Source of the DNA: Isoetes taiwanensis
Taxonomy: Eukaryota; Streptophyta; Lycopodiopsida; Isoetales; Isoetaceae
Direction: 5' to 3'
NCBI GenBank assembly: GCA_021234155.1
Contig: JAJEKV010000010.1
Coordinates: 19,627,418 to 19,691,417 of the forward strand
DNA: 64,000 bases
Part shown: in pieces, positions 12,102 to 23,235 of the stretch
How positions within the stretch are numbered: position 1 is the first letter of the stretch
Layout: each line of letters opens with the position of its first letter
Translations under genes and position numbers: made by a program
Notes under the pieces: generated by a model
Databases searched by the model: none
Seen by the model: the letters and a program-made list of their open reading frames with translations, nothing else
Told to the model about the DNA's origin: nothing

Positions 12102-13188
12102 TTATTCAAATAGGCTTAAGGCAACATGTTGTTGCCAGTACCTCTTTAAGTGAAGGATATTGAAAGGATTTGGCAGTTCCTGACCATCTGTGAGATCCTT
12201 GAGCCAATAAGACTCCTTGCCAGCCTCACCAATGATTTCATAGGGTCCTTCCCACAAATTTTCAAACTTCCCTGCAACTTTCTCTCTGGCCTTGTTCCAT
12301 TTCAGCACGAGTTCTTCTATCTTCATGGTACCTTGTAACCTGTGAGCAGCCTTGAATGCTGCCACATCCTTAGCCTTTTTCAGCAAGATTGCATTTTCAG
12401 CATCATACCTGTGCTCCTCAAGTTGCATCAACCTAATAAACCTGTCTTGCAAAGCATCTTCCATTTTGAGGTTAATAATATGTGCCATTCTTAGGGAAGG
12501 CAGTTTTAATTCTACAGGTAAGACATCCTCAATGCCATAAACCAAACTAAATGGGGTATGCTTAGTGGCATGCTTTATGGTAGTCCTGTAGGCCCATAAT
12601 GCATCAGTTAATCTCAAATGCCAGTCTTTCTTGGATATGCTTACTGTTTTTTGCAGAATTGACTTAAGTACCTTGTTTGTTGACTTTGCCTGACCATTTC
12701 CTTGGGGATAATATGCTGAACTCTTTGTGTGCTTGATCTTGAGGGTGCAGAGTAGCTGCTCAATCACTTCATTGACAAATTGTGAACCTCTATCTGATAT
12801 TAGCTTCAAGGGGATGCCAAATCTGGCACAGATATTTTGAAGGCCAATAGTAACCTGACCTAAGTATCTTTTTGGCAGTTGTATCTGCAGCAAAGTGACC
12901 TCCACATACACCCTCATGACAAGCTTTTAAGACCAATTCTGCCTCAAATTTGTCCACACACCTTAGCAAGACACCTTCGTTTACTCTGCGTAAAACATCA
13001 CCAATTAGCCTGAATTTTTTTACCTTGTCCTTGAATCTCCTGTTTTGGCTAGGGCTCTGATTCTTTGGCAGCTCTCCTCTTTCAAGGTACTCCCTAATTG
13101 CCTGTTGCCAATTCTCCTCCTCAAGTAGATTAATTGTAGACTCCATGTGAGTACCATCTAGATCCTCCAAGTCTTCATGCTTAAACAA
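12102..13188 (-). pseudogene. Pol: integrase, internally deleted
   Basis: The frame at 13188-12790 carries the zinc-binding N-terminus (ACHEGVCGGHFAADTTAKKI, LRSGYYWPS). It then breaks where the second half of the HHCC finger and the first catalytic Asp should be, so a deletion plus frameshift is likely near 12870-12900. The frame 12917-12102 resumes with the catalytic core (FGIPLKLISDRGSQFVNEV, second Asp) and YYPQGNGQAKSTNKV, where the catalytic Glu is replaced by Lys. The C-terminal part (KWNKAREKVAGKFENLWEGP, PNPFNILHLKRYWQQ) is typical of plant Ty3/gypsy integrases. With two of the three DDE acids missing, the enzyme cannot work. Confidence 0.88.
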
Positions 13189-13229
13189 AACATCAGTAAG
13201 ATAAGTGCTAGGATCTTTAGATTTGAGAG

Positions 13230-14547
13230 TTACTGAATGTCTATGTCATAATCTTGCACTCTGCAGGCCCATCTGCATAGCTTAGCTTTTTGTGGCTTCT
13301 TTGCAAAGAGCAAGGGTAGCGGATTCTGCTTCATGTACACTTGAGTCTTGTTACTTTGGATCAGATGTCCCTGTTTATCAAACAAATACATCAAAGCTGC
13401 TGCACTCTTCTCAAGCCTAGCATACCTCATTTCAGTATCAGACCATATTTTGCTGGAGAAAGTTACAATGTCATCCCCCTTGCATCAAAGCAAGGCCTAC
13501 AGCCTTTTTGGTTACACTCAAGTAGGCTTGGAAAGGCTTAGACATGTTTGGTGGCTTCAGCAAGGTTGATTTGCAAATGGCCTCAATGATTGTCTCAAAA
13601 GAAGCTTGGCATGCTTCTGTCCACTCTACAGGTATGAACTTGCTTTCCTTTTTCGAGAACTTCTTTCCCTTGGTCAAGTTTGTAATGGGATGAACTGTGT
13701 GAGAGAAATGTGGCACATACATCCTTAAGAAGCTTGTCATGCCCAGAAAGCTTTTGACTTGTTTGATAGTCTTGGATGGTGTTAAGTTTCTGAGAGCTTG
13801 GATCTTACTTTCTGCCACCTGAATCCCCTGACTTGAGACCTCATGTCCAAGTAGATTACCTTTTGAGCAAAAGAAGACACATTTCTTGGGGTTTAAACTC
13901 ACTCCTCCTTTCCTGCACAAAGAACACAGTTGTGTGAGATAAGTCATGTGATCTTCTAGTTTGGTGTTGACACACAGATCATCTAGATAAACTTTGAGTG
14001 ATTTAGGATCCATGTCTTTGAAAATGGTATCCATTGCCCTCTGAAATGTGGCAGATGCATTCATAAGCCCAAAGGGCATTCTCTTCATGGCAAAAGTCCC
14101 CCATGGCGTGACAAAAGATGTCTTGGCTTGATCCTCTTCCTTGATGCTTATCTGGTTAAATCCTGAGAAACCATAAAAAAATGAGTATACCTCCTTTCCT
14201 GCAACTGCCTGCAATACTTCTTCAAGGAAAGGTAGAGGATAGCAGTCTTTTATTGTTGCTTTGTTCAAGTCCTTGTAATCAATGCAAATCCTTATGGTTT
14301 TGTTCTTCTTTTCAACTGATACAATGCAAGACAGCCAGTCAGAATTAATTATCTCCTTTATAACTCCAGCATCTTTCATTTTGAAGAGTTCTTCCCTAAT
14401 AAGATCCAACAAAGAACTGTTAATTCTTCTAAGTTTTTGCACAACTGGTTTTGATTTTTCCTTTATCTTGATTTCAAACTCACAAACATTCTTATCAACA
14501 CCTAACAGTTCTCTAATCCCATGCAAAAACATCACTCCAAGTATCAA
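13230..14547 (-). pseudogene. Pol: reverse transcriptase and degenerate RNase H
   Basis: 14547-13471 encodes the RT: KPVVQKLRRINSSLL, IRICIDYKDLNKATIKDCYP, WGTFAMKRMPFGLMNASATF and the catalytic KVYLDDLCV (residues 187-190). The upstream catalytic Asp expected in the FLDG motif is replaced, reading YSFFYGFSGF (Tyr115). The connection domain (IKQVKSFLGMTSFLRMYVPH) follows. The standard RNase H begins (PFQAYLSVTKKAVGLALMQ) but lacks the usual DAS motif, as in Tat elements. A frameshift in a G run near 13470 moves the rest (MRYARLEKSAAALMYLF to CRWACRVQDYDID) into the frame at 13430-13230. The RT is also in a different frame from the protease part. The copy is inactive. Confidence 0.9.
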
Positions 14548-16075
14548 AGAAACTTACAAATGCTTCCCTCTCCTCTTCTTTGAACATGTCTCCTATATAT
14601 AAGACTCTATCTTCATTGTTTTTTCTTACCTTGATTTCCTTTACCTCTTTTTCAGAGCTGGCATTGATTACCAATATTGGGTAGAGTTGCTGAAGCTCCT
14701 CATCTTCCAGATCTTCCTCCTTGATAGCTCCCTCAGCCAGATGCTCCATTAGTACATCTCTGCATAGGGAATCTGCCTCAGAGTTAAGCTCTCTAGGTAT
14801 GTGCTGCATTTCCCAAGTTGTGAACTTTGCTAGTGCCTCCAATGCTTGATCTTTGAGTTTCATCATTTCTTCATGCTTTGCCTGATACTTCCCTTCAATC
14901 TGCCTGCATATGAGTTGTGAATCTCCAAAGATAACAAGGTTAGTAACACCCAAATGGTTAGCTTCTTGAAGACCTGCAATCAGTGCCTTATATTCTGCCA
15001 TGTTTGTTAGATCCTGATAGATTCTTCCTACTTTGGCTATCAATCTATTGTCCTTGTCTTTTATGATTGCAGCAGATGAAGCAATGCTTAGCCTTTTTGA
15101 TACACCCCCATCAAACCACATGTAAGCACTCACTTCCTTGAGCTCACCTTTGTGCACTTCCAAAGGTAGATTTTCTTTTACAGGATTTACTTGTAGGTTA
15201 TAGGGTACATCTCCTCCTTTCCTCTTAACAAAATACTCCCCAATTTGTCTGGGAATTAGCATCTCCTCTTGAATGAAGTGGTAAGACTCATACTCACCTA
15301 GTTTGTTGTAGAGTGTAACAATCCTTCTGCCATCCGAGATGGTGCATTCTCCTTTTGACCAAACTGGCCTTGCATCCATAGTTGACAGCCATCTTCTTCC
15401 TAATAATAGGTCATAAATTTCTGATCTTTCATTGGCTCCCTCAAATGCTACTACAACAAAGTTAGCAGCCACCTTGATTCCTTCAATATCAATTGCTACA
15501 TCACTTATCATGCCTACAGGATTTATTTTTGAGTTGGAGAAAGATTTTAGTATCATGGGGGCCTTTTTATCCACCTCCAATCCACTCAGCTTCATAATAT
15601 GATGTGGCATGACATTCAAGGGTGATCCCCCATCTAATAATACCTTGTTTAGGGTCTGACTTCCCACTTTTGCTGTGCAGGTGAAGGCACCAGGATCATG
15701 CTCTTCTTGTCTTAGCATCTGCTCAGCTATGTGGTTAGTAAAAACCACCTGCTCTTCTCTAGTGAGGTTTACCTGCTCTTTTTTGGACATATCTACAACC
15801 TTTTCTCTATAAGAAGGAGCAATTCTTAGAAAGGTCAATAGATCTACACTTACTTTGGCATTTTTGAGCAAATATTCAAACTCATCACTATCCTTCTTTA
15901 GAAATTTTTGGAAAGGAGGAGGAGGTACAACCTGATTATCAGTTTGCTTTAGTTTCTGCACCTCTTGTCCATGAGACTCGAGCTCTGCTTCTTTGCCTTT
16001 GGTATTTAGGGGTCCCCTTGTGTGCACAGCCATGATCTCCTCTTCTTTTTGAAAGCTTTCACCCTCAAAGTGCAA
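14513..16075 (-). CDS. Pol N-terminal part: protease plus upstream RNase H-like domain
   Basis: The frame is open for 520 residues. An aspartic protease lies at about 125-240, with active-site-like LLDGGSPLNVMP (D148; the usual DTG/DSG is DGG here) and LLLGRRWL. Then, unusually, an RNase H fold sits at about 316-440 before the reverse transcriptase. All four acidic landmarks are visible: D322 in MWFDGGVSK, E361 in MAEYKALIAGL, D385 in IFGDSQLI and D435 in NSEADSL. It resembles the additional (archaeal-type) RNase H of Tat-lineage elements, which in the well-known elements lies downstream of the reverse transcriptase. The frame ends at VFAWD-stop, just where the RT begins in another frame. Confidence 0.85.
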   Translation of the reverse strand: MHFEGESFQKEEEIMAVHTRGPLNTKGKEAELESHGQEVQKLKQTDNQVVPPPPFQKFLKKDSDEFEYLLKNAKVSVDLLTFLRIAPSYREKVVDMSKKEQVNLTREEQVVFTNHIAEQMLRQEEHDPGAFTCTAKVGSQTLNKVLLDGGSPLNVMPHHIMKLSGLEVDKKAPMILKSFSNSKINPVGMISDVAIDIEGIKVAANFVVVAFEGANERSEIYDLLLGRRWLSTMDARPVWSKGECTISDGRRIVTLYNKLGEYESYHFIQEEMLIPRQIGEYFVKRKGGDVPYNLQVNPVKENLPLEVHKGELKEVSAYMWFDGGVSKRLSIASSAAIIKDKDNRLIAKVGRIYQDLTNMAEYKALIAGLQEANHLGVTNLVIFGDSQLICRQIEGKYQAKHEEMMKLKDQALEALAKFTTWEMQHIPRELNSEADSLCRDVLMEHLAEGAIKEEDLEDEELQQLYPILVINASSEKEVKEIKVRKNNEDRVLYIGDMFKEEEREAFVSFFDTWSDVFAWD

Positions 16076-16174
16076 TGAATTGCTTTCTTCCTACAAATAT
16101 CTTATGGAAGCACTAGGCTTGGGAAACATCTTTCATCCTGCAAAAACTTGACAGATGTACTTGGCTCAACAGCC

Positions 16175-17227
16175 TTAGCCATATTCTTTAACACTACATT
16201 TATCTTTATAATGTCCTATAGCTTTGCAGAAAGTACAAAGAGGGCATTCCTTACCATAATGCCCCTTCTTACCACATTTGAGACATGTTCTATACCAACA
16301 ATAGTATGAGGAATGGGTGTTTCTGGTGCAATGAGCACATGCTGGGTAGATTCTCCTCTCTGGTTGGCTGGCCTTCATTTCCATAAGTTGTTTGGTCACT
16401 TCAGCCAAGGTCTCAGTGACTTTGTTGAGATCTGCTCTCATATCTGACTCAGAACAGTTTACATCATCAGTCTTAGTTTTTTTCTTCTCCTTTTGAATGG
16501 CATAGACAGGCACAGGGGCAGATCCTATGTATTCTTGGTCATAATCAGAGAAAAAAGGATCATTTGAAGCTTGCAGGTCATCAGGGAGGTAGGCCAACAT
16601 TTCAGATGCTTCAATGGATCTCGTGAAAGCCTTGTGTATAGTGCCAAAGCCTTCTTGCCTCTGTAGCTTTAGCATTTTTCTGTACACTCGAGGTCTGCTG
16701 CTTAATCCCCTGATAAAAGAAGCAACCAAATGTAAAGTGTGGTTAGGTACCTTGTGCACTTGGCACTTGGTGAGATAGCAATTGAACCTCTCAACATATT
16801 GGTGAATTGTTTCACCATTTTTGATGTGAAAGTTCTGTAGCTCAAAGACTAGATCTTGTGGCTCAAGAAGCTTTCCAAACCTGGCCAAGAATTTTTTGAC
16901 AATTTCCTCCCAAGTATTAGCACCATCACTAACCATATATTCTAACCAAGCTCTAACCTCCTCATTTTTAAAACATTTCTTAAATTCAGCAAACTTACTC
17001 CCCTTCTTGTAGCCACACTCTTGATAATACGCTTCAAAGGTTTTCAGAAAGTTATTGGCATTGATACTTGGATCAAAAGTGGGGACAGGGGTAGGAATAT
17101 TCAGCTCAAAATATGTGCAGGGCATGCTTGAACCATTAGGCAGTGTGACATGTGGCATTGATGATGATTCAGGGTTTTCTGGTAATTCAGTATGCTCAGC
17201 AGCATCAACAATTCTCCTGGGAGCCAT
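16175..17227 (-). CDS. Gag polyprotein of the Ty3/gypsy element
   Basis: The frame is intact at 350 residues from MAPRRIVDAAEHTEL, the first Met after the 5' LTR and primer site; the frame is also open upstream into the LTR. The capsid-like retrotransposon Gag region lies at about residues 50-200 (FLKTFEAYYQECGYKKGSKF, then WEEIVKKFLARFGKL, then LQNFHIKNGETIHQYVERFN). The C-terminus holds three Cys/His clusters: CAHCTRNTHSSYYC, then two canonical CX2CX4HX4C knuckles, CLKCGKKGHYGKEC and CTFCKAIGHYKDKC. The protein would package element RNA into particles in the cytoplasm. It ends in TAG or TGA just upstream of the pol frame, which is separate. Confidence 0.85.
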   Translation of the reverse strand: MAPRRIVDAAEHTELPENPESSSMPHVTLPNGSSMPCTYFELNIPTPVPTFDPSINANNFLKTFEAYYQECGYKKGSKFAEFKKCFKNEEVRAWLEYMVSDGANTWEEIVKKFLARFGKLLEPQDLVFELQNFHIKNGETIHQYVERFNCYLTKCQVHKVPNHTLHLVASFIRGLSSRPRVYRKMLKLQRQEGFGTIHKAFTRSIEASEMLAYLPDDLQASNDPFFSDYDQEYIGSAPVPVYAIQKEKKKTKTDDVNCSESDMRADLNKVTETLAEVTKQLMEMKASQPERRIYPACAHCTRNTHSSYYCWYRTCLKCGKKGHYGKECPLCTFCKAIGHYKDKCSVKEYG

Positions 17228-17251
17228 GAGTTCCAAGATCCAGGTGATGTG

Positions 17252-17269
17252 ATCTCGGTAGAACCTCCA
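17252..17269 (-). other. Candidate primer binding site
   Basis: On the minus strand the 5' LTR ends ...CTTCAACA. After the three bases TCT comes TGGAGGTTCTACCGAGAT. The TGG start and the position fit a tRNA 3'-end complement. I cannot name the tRNA with certainty. Confidence 0.55.
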
Positions 17270-17272
17270 AGA

Positions 17273-19779
17273 TGTTGAAGGTGTACCTGGCAAACCTTCA
17301 ACTCGGTGGTTGAGAACCTCCACGTTGCTTGAGGCAACCAATCTATGGCCAGATCCCTGCACAAAACAACTCAAACTAGCTTGTGAACCACTTGTCCCTA
17401 AACAAGAAAAAACTGTCTGCCAAAAATTATTTGCCAAATGAAAAGGGATGCTTGCTTAATGTTGGGAACACTTGCACTAGATGCTCAGGGGAAACCACAA
17501 AAAGATTACAGAAGTCAGTGGCAAAAGGTTGACCAGAGCTCGGTGAGAAACAGCGTCCTGACTGGGTCAATTTTTGGTCAATAACCCTGGCAGAGAGCTA
17601 AAATTTGCAGATGAAAATTCACGAGGATATTTTTTGAGTTTCTTTCTTTGAGACTCTTAAACTAACCTAGAAGACATGTGCATCATGTGGAGACAGCAAG
17701 AAATATGCAGTAGTGTATACAGATGCCATTTTTATGGACTTCTTTGTGACAGTCTGTAACAGAGTTAAAGAAAATGTTTTGAATGGTGGCTTAACAGGAC
17801 TTTTTAATCTTTGAGTTATGGATGCAGCCTATATGAGATGAAAACAGATTCCAGATGATTGAAAACTAGTATGAAATGATATTTGAGTAGACTTTTTTAG
17901 ATTTTTTTGAGGATTTTATGACTTGCAGTATTGAATAAGCACTTCTGGCTGTAGTTTAAGCTAAGGAAATACTCATACAAACCACAATTGTATCTCTTGT
18001 TGAGAAAGAGGCACTGCTACAGCATAAATTGAACCAGCAAGATTTGATCTTCAGGATTTGCAAACAAGATCTTCACCAACTTCAAATTTTCATTCAAAGG
18101 AGCCTTCAAGAATTACAATAAGAGAATTTTCCCGTAATTTGACACAGAGAAATTCGCAGGAAGAAAGAAACAAAGGTAATACATGTCTTCAAACGATAAT
18201 AAAGGACTTTATTGCATCAGATCTTCAAGAAACCTGACACAAGGAGGCAATGCAGGGCAGACAGAGGTCATTCCCAGCACAAGTATGCTGGATTAGATCG
18301 CTCAAAGCGCTGGGGTGCTCGAAAAAACTTTGAAACTTCAATGACCTCTTAAATCCGGCAATTTCCGGTCAGTTCTTGATAATACAGTTTGGTTTTTACC
18401 TCCTCTGCCCGTAAATGAGTTCTTGATCTGCAAGTCAATCAGTTGTGGTGTAATGCTAATGATTTCTTCTTCAAAGTGGAGTTCCCTTTTCGAATGATCC
18501 CCTTCATCGTGGCCTTGCCATTGTCTGGCATTAATAAATGAGTTTTTAACAACTTTTGGCGAGATTCTTGGCATTAAAGGGCTAAATCCGGACGGTTTAA
18601 TCATGATTTGGCCAGTTAGTGGGGCTAATTCTTTGGATCTTGCAATAATTTTTGGGTTCTTCATGGCAACGGATATATTCCACAGGCTTTTGGTGAAAAA
18701 TAGGCTTGAATCCAGGTGGCTAAATGCGGTTGGTCGGGGCATGACATGGTTTTTGGAGGGTATTTTGAGCCAAATATTAGTGCAACTAGGGTATGGCGCG
18801 CATCCCAAGAAACCCCAAAACTAGGGCTAGATGTGGTCAAAATAGGAATCTTTGACCATCATTTTGCATGATTTTTTACTGGCTTTCAGATAGAAAAAAC
18901 AAATTTTGAAAATAAGCAACTTCAATTTTGGGCCTTTTTTCATGGTGTATAAGGGGATGTGGCACATGTGAGATGACTAGGCAAATGCTGATGATGTGAC
19001 ATGGTGAGGTGGAAGGCAAGGTGTCAAAGAAATTTTCCCTAGGTAAAATCTTGATGAAGTGTGACAAGGTGTGAGTGACACGTGTTGGGTGAGTTGGTGA
19101 TGATGTGGATGATGTGTGCATGACCTTTGAAGGTGAGGTGGCACTAGATGTTCTTCGACTTAGTCAACTTTGGACCTTTAGGATTTGATCCTTAACCCAT
19201 ACTTTGGTCTTGAATTGATCATGTAATGGACTAGTGGAGCTTCTCTTCTCTTTCTTTTTCTTTTCCTAGAGAGAGAGTGTGCTTCTAATGACTTATCAAG
19301 TGCATGGTGATGGATCATGATGTGTGTGTGATGTATAAGGTGCACATGTGTGGAATGTGTGGTGTGTGAGATTTTGCCCTAGGGAAAAAACTTTGAGCCA
19401 TGGAAATGAGATGAATGGAATGAGGAATGGGTATGAGGGATGAATGTAGAGGTGAGCAATGCCTTCTTTAGCCAATAACTCTAAGGTAGTGTGAAAATCT
19501 CAAAAGTTGGCAAGATAACATACTTCTTTTGGGGTCTTCCAATCTTTGACTAGGGGTCTTCTCTTTGTGACTTGCTTTCCAACCATTGACTCAAGTCCTG
19601 CTCACTTTTGCTAACTTGAATGCTCCTTTGAACGTTCTCCATTGGTCTTCAACTTGGTGTGAGGATTTGTCTTCATACCTAAACAATGAGCTCCAAATAG
19701 AAATGCCTTGCAAGTGTGTCTCGATCTTTTTGTGTTTTCTTGTGAAGTTGCACTTGCATGCTGCCAGAAGGTGGCAGCA
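17273..19779 (-). repeat. 5' LTR of the Ty3/gypsy element
   Basis: It is 2,507 bp and is the partner of 9107-11578. Relative to it, this copy carries the additional segment ATCGTGGCCTTGCCATTGTC and on near 18508-18552. Transcription of the element would begin inside it on the minus strand. Confidence 0.93.
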
Positions 19780-19784
19780 CTCTG
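19780..19784. repeat. Target site duplication CTCTG, right
   Basis: It follows the LTR end GTGGCAGCA directly and matches 9102-9106. Confidence 0.9.
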
Positions 19785-19799
19785 GTGGCCCCAGAATGT

Positions 19800-20330
19800 G
19801 TTTTCATGGTTTCTGTTTTGTAGAAGTGAAGTGAAGTGTATTAAGCCTTTGGGAGGCCTCAAAGGCCTAAAAGACAACCAAAATTTTACACAATATCATA
19901 AAAGAGTAGATGAGTTTCAGAGTCCTCATCTAACTCATCGCTCTCACTCAACATATCTTCATCATCTAAGATACTATTTAATCTTCTCAAACAATTCTCT
20001 CTACATCTCAGTAATTCCAATAAGTATTCCCCAATCTTATCTCCTTCAATATTGAAGAAGGTCTGAAGATCTTCGGCGTGAACTCCATGTCGTGCCCTCA
20101 AAGAATGATATGCACTACAACGAAGCAATGTGTGATCTTCATCTTCTATTTGTTCTTCTCCACAAATCTTGCAATATCTCTCTGCCCTAGGCACAATACG
20201 CCCCCATCTCCCAGTTTCCACCCCCAGATGATGTGAACCTAGAGAGTGGGTTTGTTCAGGATTCATCACTCCATGGGTTGTTTGTTTTGTATTGTAGAAC
20301 TTAGTAGAAATGAGCAAAACTCTACAATTA
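19800..20330 (-). pseudogene. LINE 3' fragment (C-terminal zinc knuckle)
   Basis: The minus-strand frame 20317-19886 encodes ETGRWGRIVPRAERYCKICG and DEDHTLLRCSAYHSLRARHG, a CCHC knuckle as in the C-terminus of plant LINE ORF2 (compare the LINE at 7865-7960). An acidic tail (SESDELDEDSETH) follows. The 3' end reads, on the minus strand, AGGCCTCCCAAAGGCTTAAT followed by a short ACTTC repeat near 19835. It is severely 5'-truncated. Confidence 0.75.
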
Positions 20331-20339
20331 TATATCCCA

Positions 20340-21749
20340 TCTGAAGATGTATACGAGGTGAAAATGTTGATTTGATATATCTTGCTTGGTTTTTTTATTG
20401 CCAGATTTTGCTCGCATGTGGTATCTCCTATGAAGCGTGGTCAAATCAGTGGTTAATTATTTGGTGAACTCCCTAGGCCAGGTATGTGATGTTCAACCTA
20501 TTAGGTTGGATATGGAGTGTACATATCTATGAGTGAATATATGGAGTGTATATATGGGTTGGTTGGCAACTTAAACATCTTACTATGGGCTCTTTAATGC
20601 CACGTAACAATGGCACTTTTGTGTAGTATAGTATGTGCAGTGCATATGTAGTTGTGAATTACTGGAGGTGCTTATACTGGTGGGGATAGTTCTCTTAGCA
20701 ATAACCGAAAGTGAGTATTCATTTGACGTGGCCGAACTCTTCTATTATTCGAATCATTTTGTTTCCCATCGCTTTAAGTTGTCGGACATGCATTAAGGTC
20801 TATGGCATTACAATTTCAGTACCCAATAGCACGAACACATGTAGCTCTAACAATATTGCAATAACAAATTTGAAGTGGTATGCAATCAAACACATCTAAC
20901 ACCACCAAATCTGCACTAAAAAATATCGTGAGAAAAAAGTAGTACACAAGAGGACTCATTGCAAGGATATATTAGTATGTTCATGTTGGTAATAGCTAAA
21001 AGATGTATTCCAACTAGATAAAGGGGCTATGGTAGTCATAGCCAATCCATAGTTTTTGGATTTCGTTTCTAATTAATTTTTTTCAATAATTGCTTTCTAA
21101 TTAACCATTTCCAATAATGCACACTTGAAACGGATGCCATATTCTTTGTTGTTGCTCAGGCCGTATTGAGAAGCTAACAAATACACATACTATACTGACA
21201 TTTACCTGTTGTTATGTTCGTTTAGCTACACCTGCCTTATGAAGGAAGAAGCATAACAACCGAATCGATCTTTAAATAGCTTCCGGTTAAAAGAAAAAAA
21301 AGGGGGAAAAAGGGGGCTTACCAAATTAAAATCTCTTGAAGCATTTCCTGCATGGCTGAATTTTTACAACCATAATCAGCCCTTTCATTTCTAAAATCAG
21401 TAGTTGTAGCCACAAGGTAAGAAAGAAGTCTGATTTTCTTCGCAAACCTTTGACATATTCAATTCGATGACAGTCTCTGTCATTGGCAGCTATAGACCGA
21501 GACCGTTACATGCTTGCTTGGCAATGGATCCGTTCCGAGGCAGGCCTGACGTGCTCCAACTGCGCTTGTTTGGCAACCGTAAGACCAAGACTAAGGAAGA
21601 ATGACTAATATTAGCTTCCAAATGGCTGGAACCAGCATCCAATCACCTTGAAGCCTTGAAACGTAGCATCTTGCTGCAGAGCGGAAGCAGATTCTACTAT
21701 AGGGGCAAGGTTTAAGCTCTTTAACTAAGGCATTTGGTGACTAAAACAT
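20340..21749. other. Intergenic, no gene seen
   Basis: AT-rich unique-looking sequence. The short frames (for example at 20711 and one starting MDPFRGRPDVLQL at 21523) have no support from motifs or splice sites. Confidence 0.35.
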
Positions 21750-21920
21750 GGGAATACGTACATAACTGTTTTCTTACTTATTTGCCAGAATACCCTTGTA
21801 GTATTTGTTAAAATGCCCTTATTTTTTATACCTCTGTAGCTTCTTTTCCAACGGGAGAGTTATAAACTGGGCTAGGCATGGAAACGGAAATCGGCAAGTG
21901 CGCATAGCCACCGTGCTGCC

Positions 21921-22075
21921 ATAACCAAGCTTCACACCAAATTTGTCCTTCCAATCCTTCTCTGCTGCCATAGCCAAGCTCCATACCTTCAGATTTGCCC
22001 TTCCAATCCTTCTCTGCCGCTATAGCCAAGCTCTATACCACGAGATTTGCCCTTCCAATTCTTCTCTGCTTGGCT
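21921..22075 (+). repeat. Tandem repeat, about 51 bp x 3
   Basis: Three diverged units, each with CCATAGCCAAGCTCCATACC, then GATTTGCCCTTCCAATCCTT, then CTCTGC. Confidence 0.75.
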
Positions 22076-22468
22076 TCCACTGCATTTCTCTCTATTCTTA
22101 CCACCAAATCAATTCGAATTTTTCTGCTCATCTCAGACATTGAGTAATCCTATTTTAGACTGTGCTTTGCTCTACAATAAAAGCATTAAGCTCTTCCTAG
22201 ATGAAGAATTGCTTGATATCGCAGATATAATATAGGTCTCGGGTTGTCTAGTTGAGTAGAGCTAGAGTCACGAAAGGACTGTAACTTCTGATGGGTTGAA
22301 ATGCCTCTATGCAAAAGCCGCCAGATTTGATGCAAAAATCCTGCACTACGGCAAACTTTTGGAGAAATACAAAGAAGGCTTTTCCCTTCTGTAACATGGT
22401 AACTCATCTTCTCTTTCCTTTTCTGCTTTTGCTATCCTTACCAATCAACAATATCCTGTTTTGTTCAG

Positions 22469-22648
22469 CATCTCTATGCAGAGGCTAGCGCTGCTAAAGA
22501 GAAATGGTGATGGAAAAGCAAGAACAATTTCGCTGAAGGCTTGAATAGTTGGTTTGAGGAATATGTTGAGATCGACAGGGACAAAAGACATATAAAATTT
22601 GAGCTTGATGATGAGAAACACAGCTGGCTATGGCAGAAAACGGAATAG
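22469..22648 (+). pseudogene. Captured exon-like fragment
   Basis: A polypyrimidine tract and TTTTGTTCAG precede 22469. The frame then reads HLYAEASAAKEKW, stop (TGA), [20 protein letters not shown], then [20 protein letters not shown] and a terminal TAG at 22646-22648. The charged composition and the flanking acceptor suggest a last exon captured from a host gene. An upstream piece, YNKSIKLFLDEELLDIADI, near 22170-22230 may be another exon. I do not recognise the family. One in-frame stop makes it nonfunctional as seen. Confidence 0.35.
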
Positions 22649-23235
22649 AATAAGATTAGGGGCATTTTAATAAATATCAGAAATATCGGGGTATTTTGAC
22701 AAATAAGCAAAAATACAGGGGCAATTTTATAATTTTCCCTATAATTTAATGTTGATCGGTCTGGGGGCAGACTATTTGTCGCATTAGCAACTTGTTAAAA
22801 ACTAGTTGGGCCAGCGTATTTAAGTTATTATACGATACAAGTCTATTGGTATTACAATTTTCACACTATATGCAATGTCTTCAACCAGACAGTAAAAATA
22901 GTTTGCCATAGACAACACGAGTGCCATAAACCACCATGTGGAGACGAATCATTCTGCAAAACTCGCCTTCATTACCTTGACTTTAAAATATATACATCAG
23001 AGACAAAGAGACAGTAGTTTGGAGATACAAGAAGAAATGACTAAAGCAGTTCAGCAAAGGTTTGGAAGAAAATTAAAAGACACTTAAGATGTTTCAGGGT
23101 CTCTTCATCTTTGTAGCGACAACATATTTTCTTTGAGCACTATCTCTGAATGAGAACATTCCTGCATAAAGAAAATTATCTGCATCGCTCGTTGCAAATA
23201 GTTGAACAAATGAAACTACTAATAAGATCACTAGG

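Larger units (their letters stand above)
9107..19779 (-). mobile_element. Complete Ty3/gypsy (Tat-like) LTR retrotransposon
   Basis: Two long direct repeats (9107-11578 and 17273-19779) flank gag-pol coded on the minus strand. The outer borders are TG...CA and are flanked on both sides by the 5-bp duplication CTCTG (9102-9106 and 19780-19784). The total is 10,673 bp, with an internal region of 5,694 bp. The internal order in transcription sense is gag, protease, RNase H-like domain, reverse transcriptase, degenerate RNase H, integrase, long 3' untranslated segment. Frameshifts, catalytic substitutions and an integrase deletion show it is no longer autonomous. The LTRs differ by scattered substitutions and a few indels, so the insertion is not brand new. 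Confidence 0.95.
21750..22739. mobile_element. Small TIR element carrying exon-like sequence
   Basis: The left end (GGGAATACG... with TTATTTGCCAGAATACCC and TGTTAAAATGCCCTTA) is matched, in inverted form, by the right end (AGGGGCATTTTAATAAATAT, GGGGTATTTTGACAAATAAG, ...AATTTTCCC at 22739), roughly 75% alike over about 80 bp. The same style of end, GGGAAAA..ACCAAAATRCCCC, bounds the composite at 38605-47280, so this may be a small relative. No clear target duplication was found. Inside are a 51-bp tandem repeat and an exon-like ORF. Confidence 0.5.
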
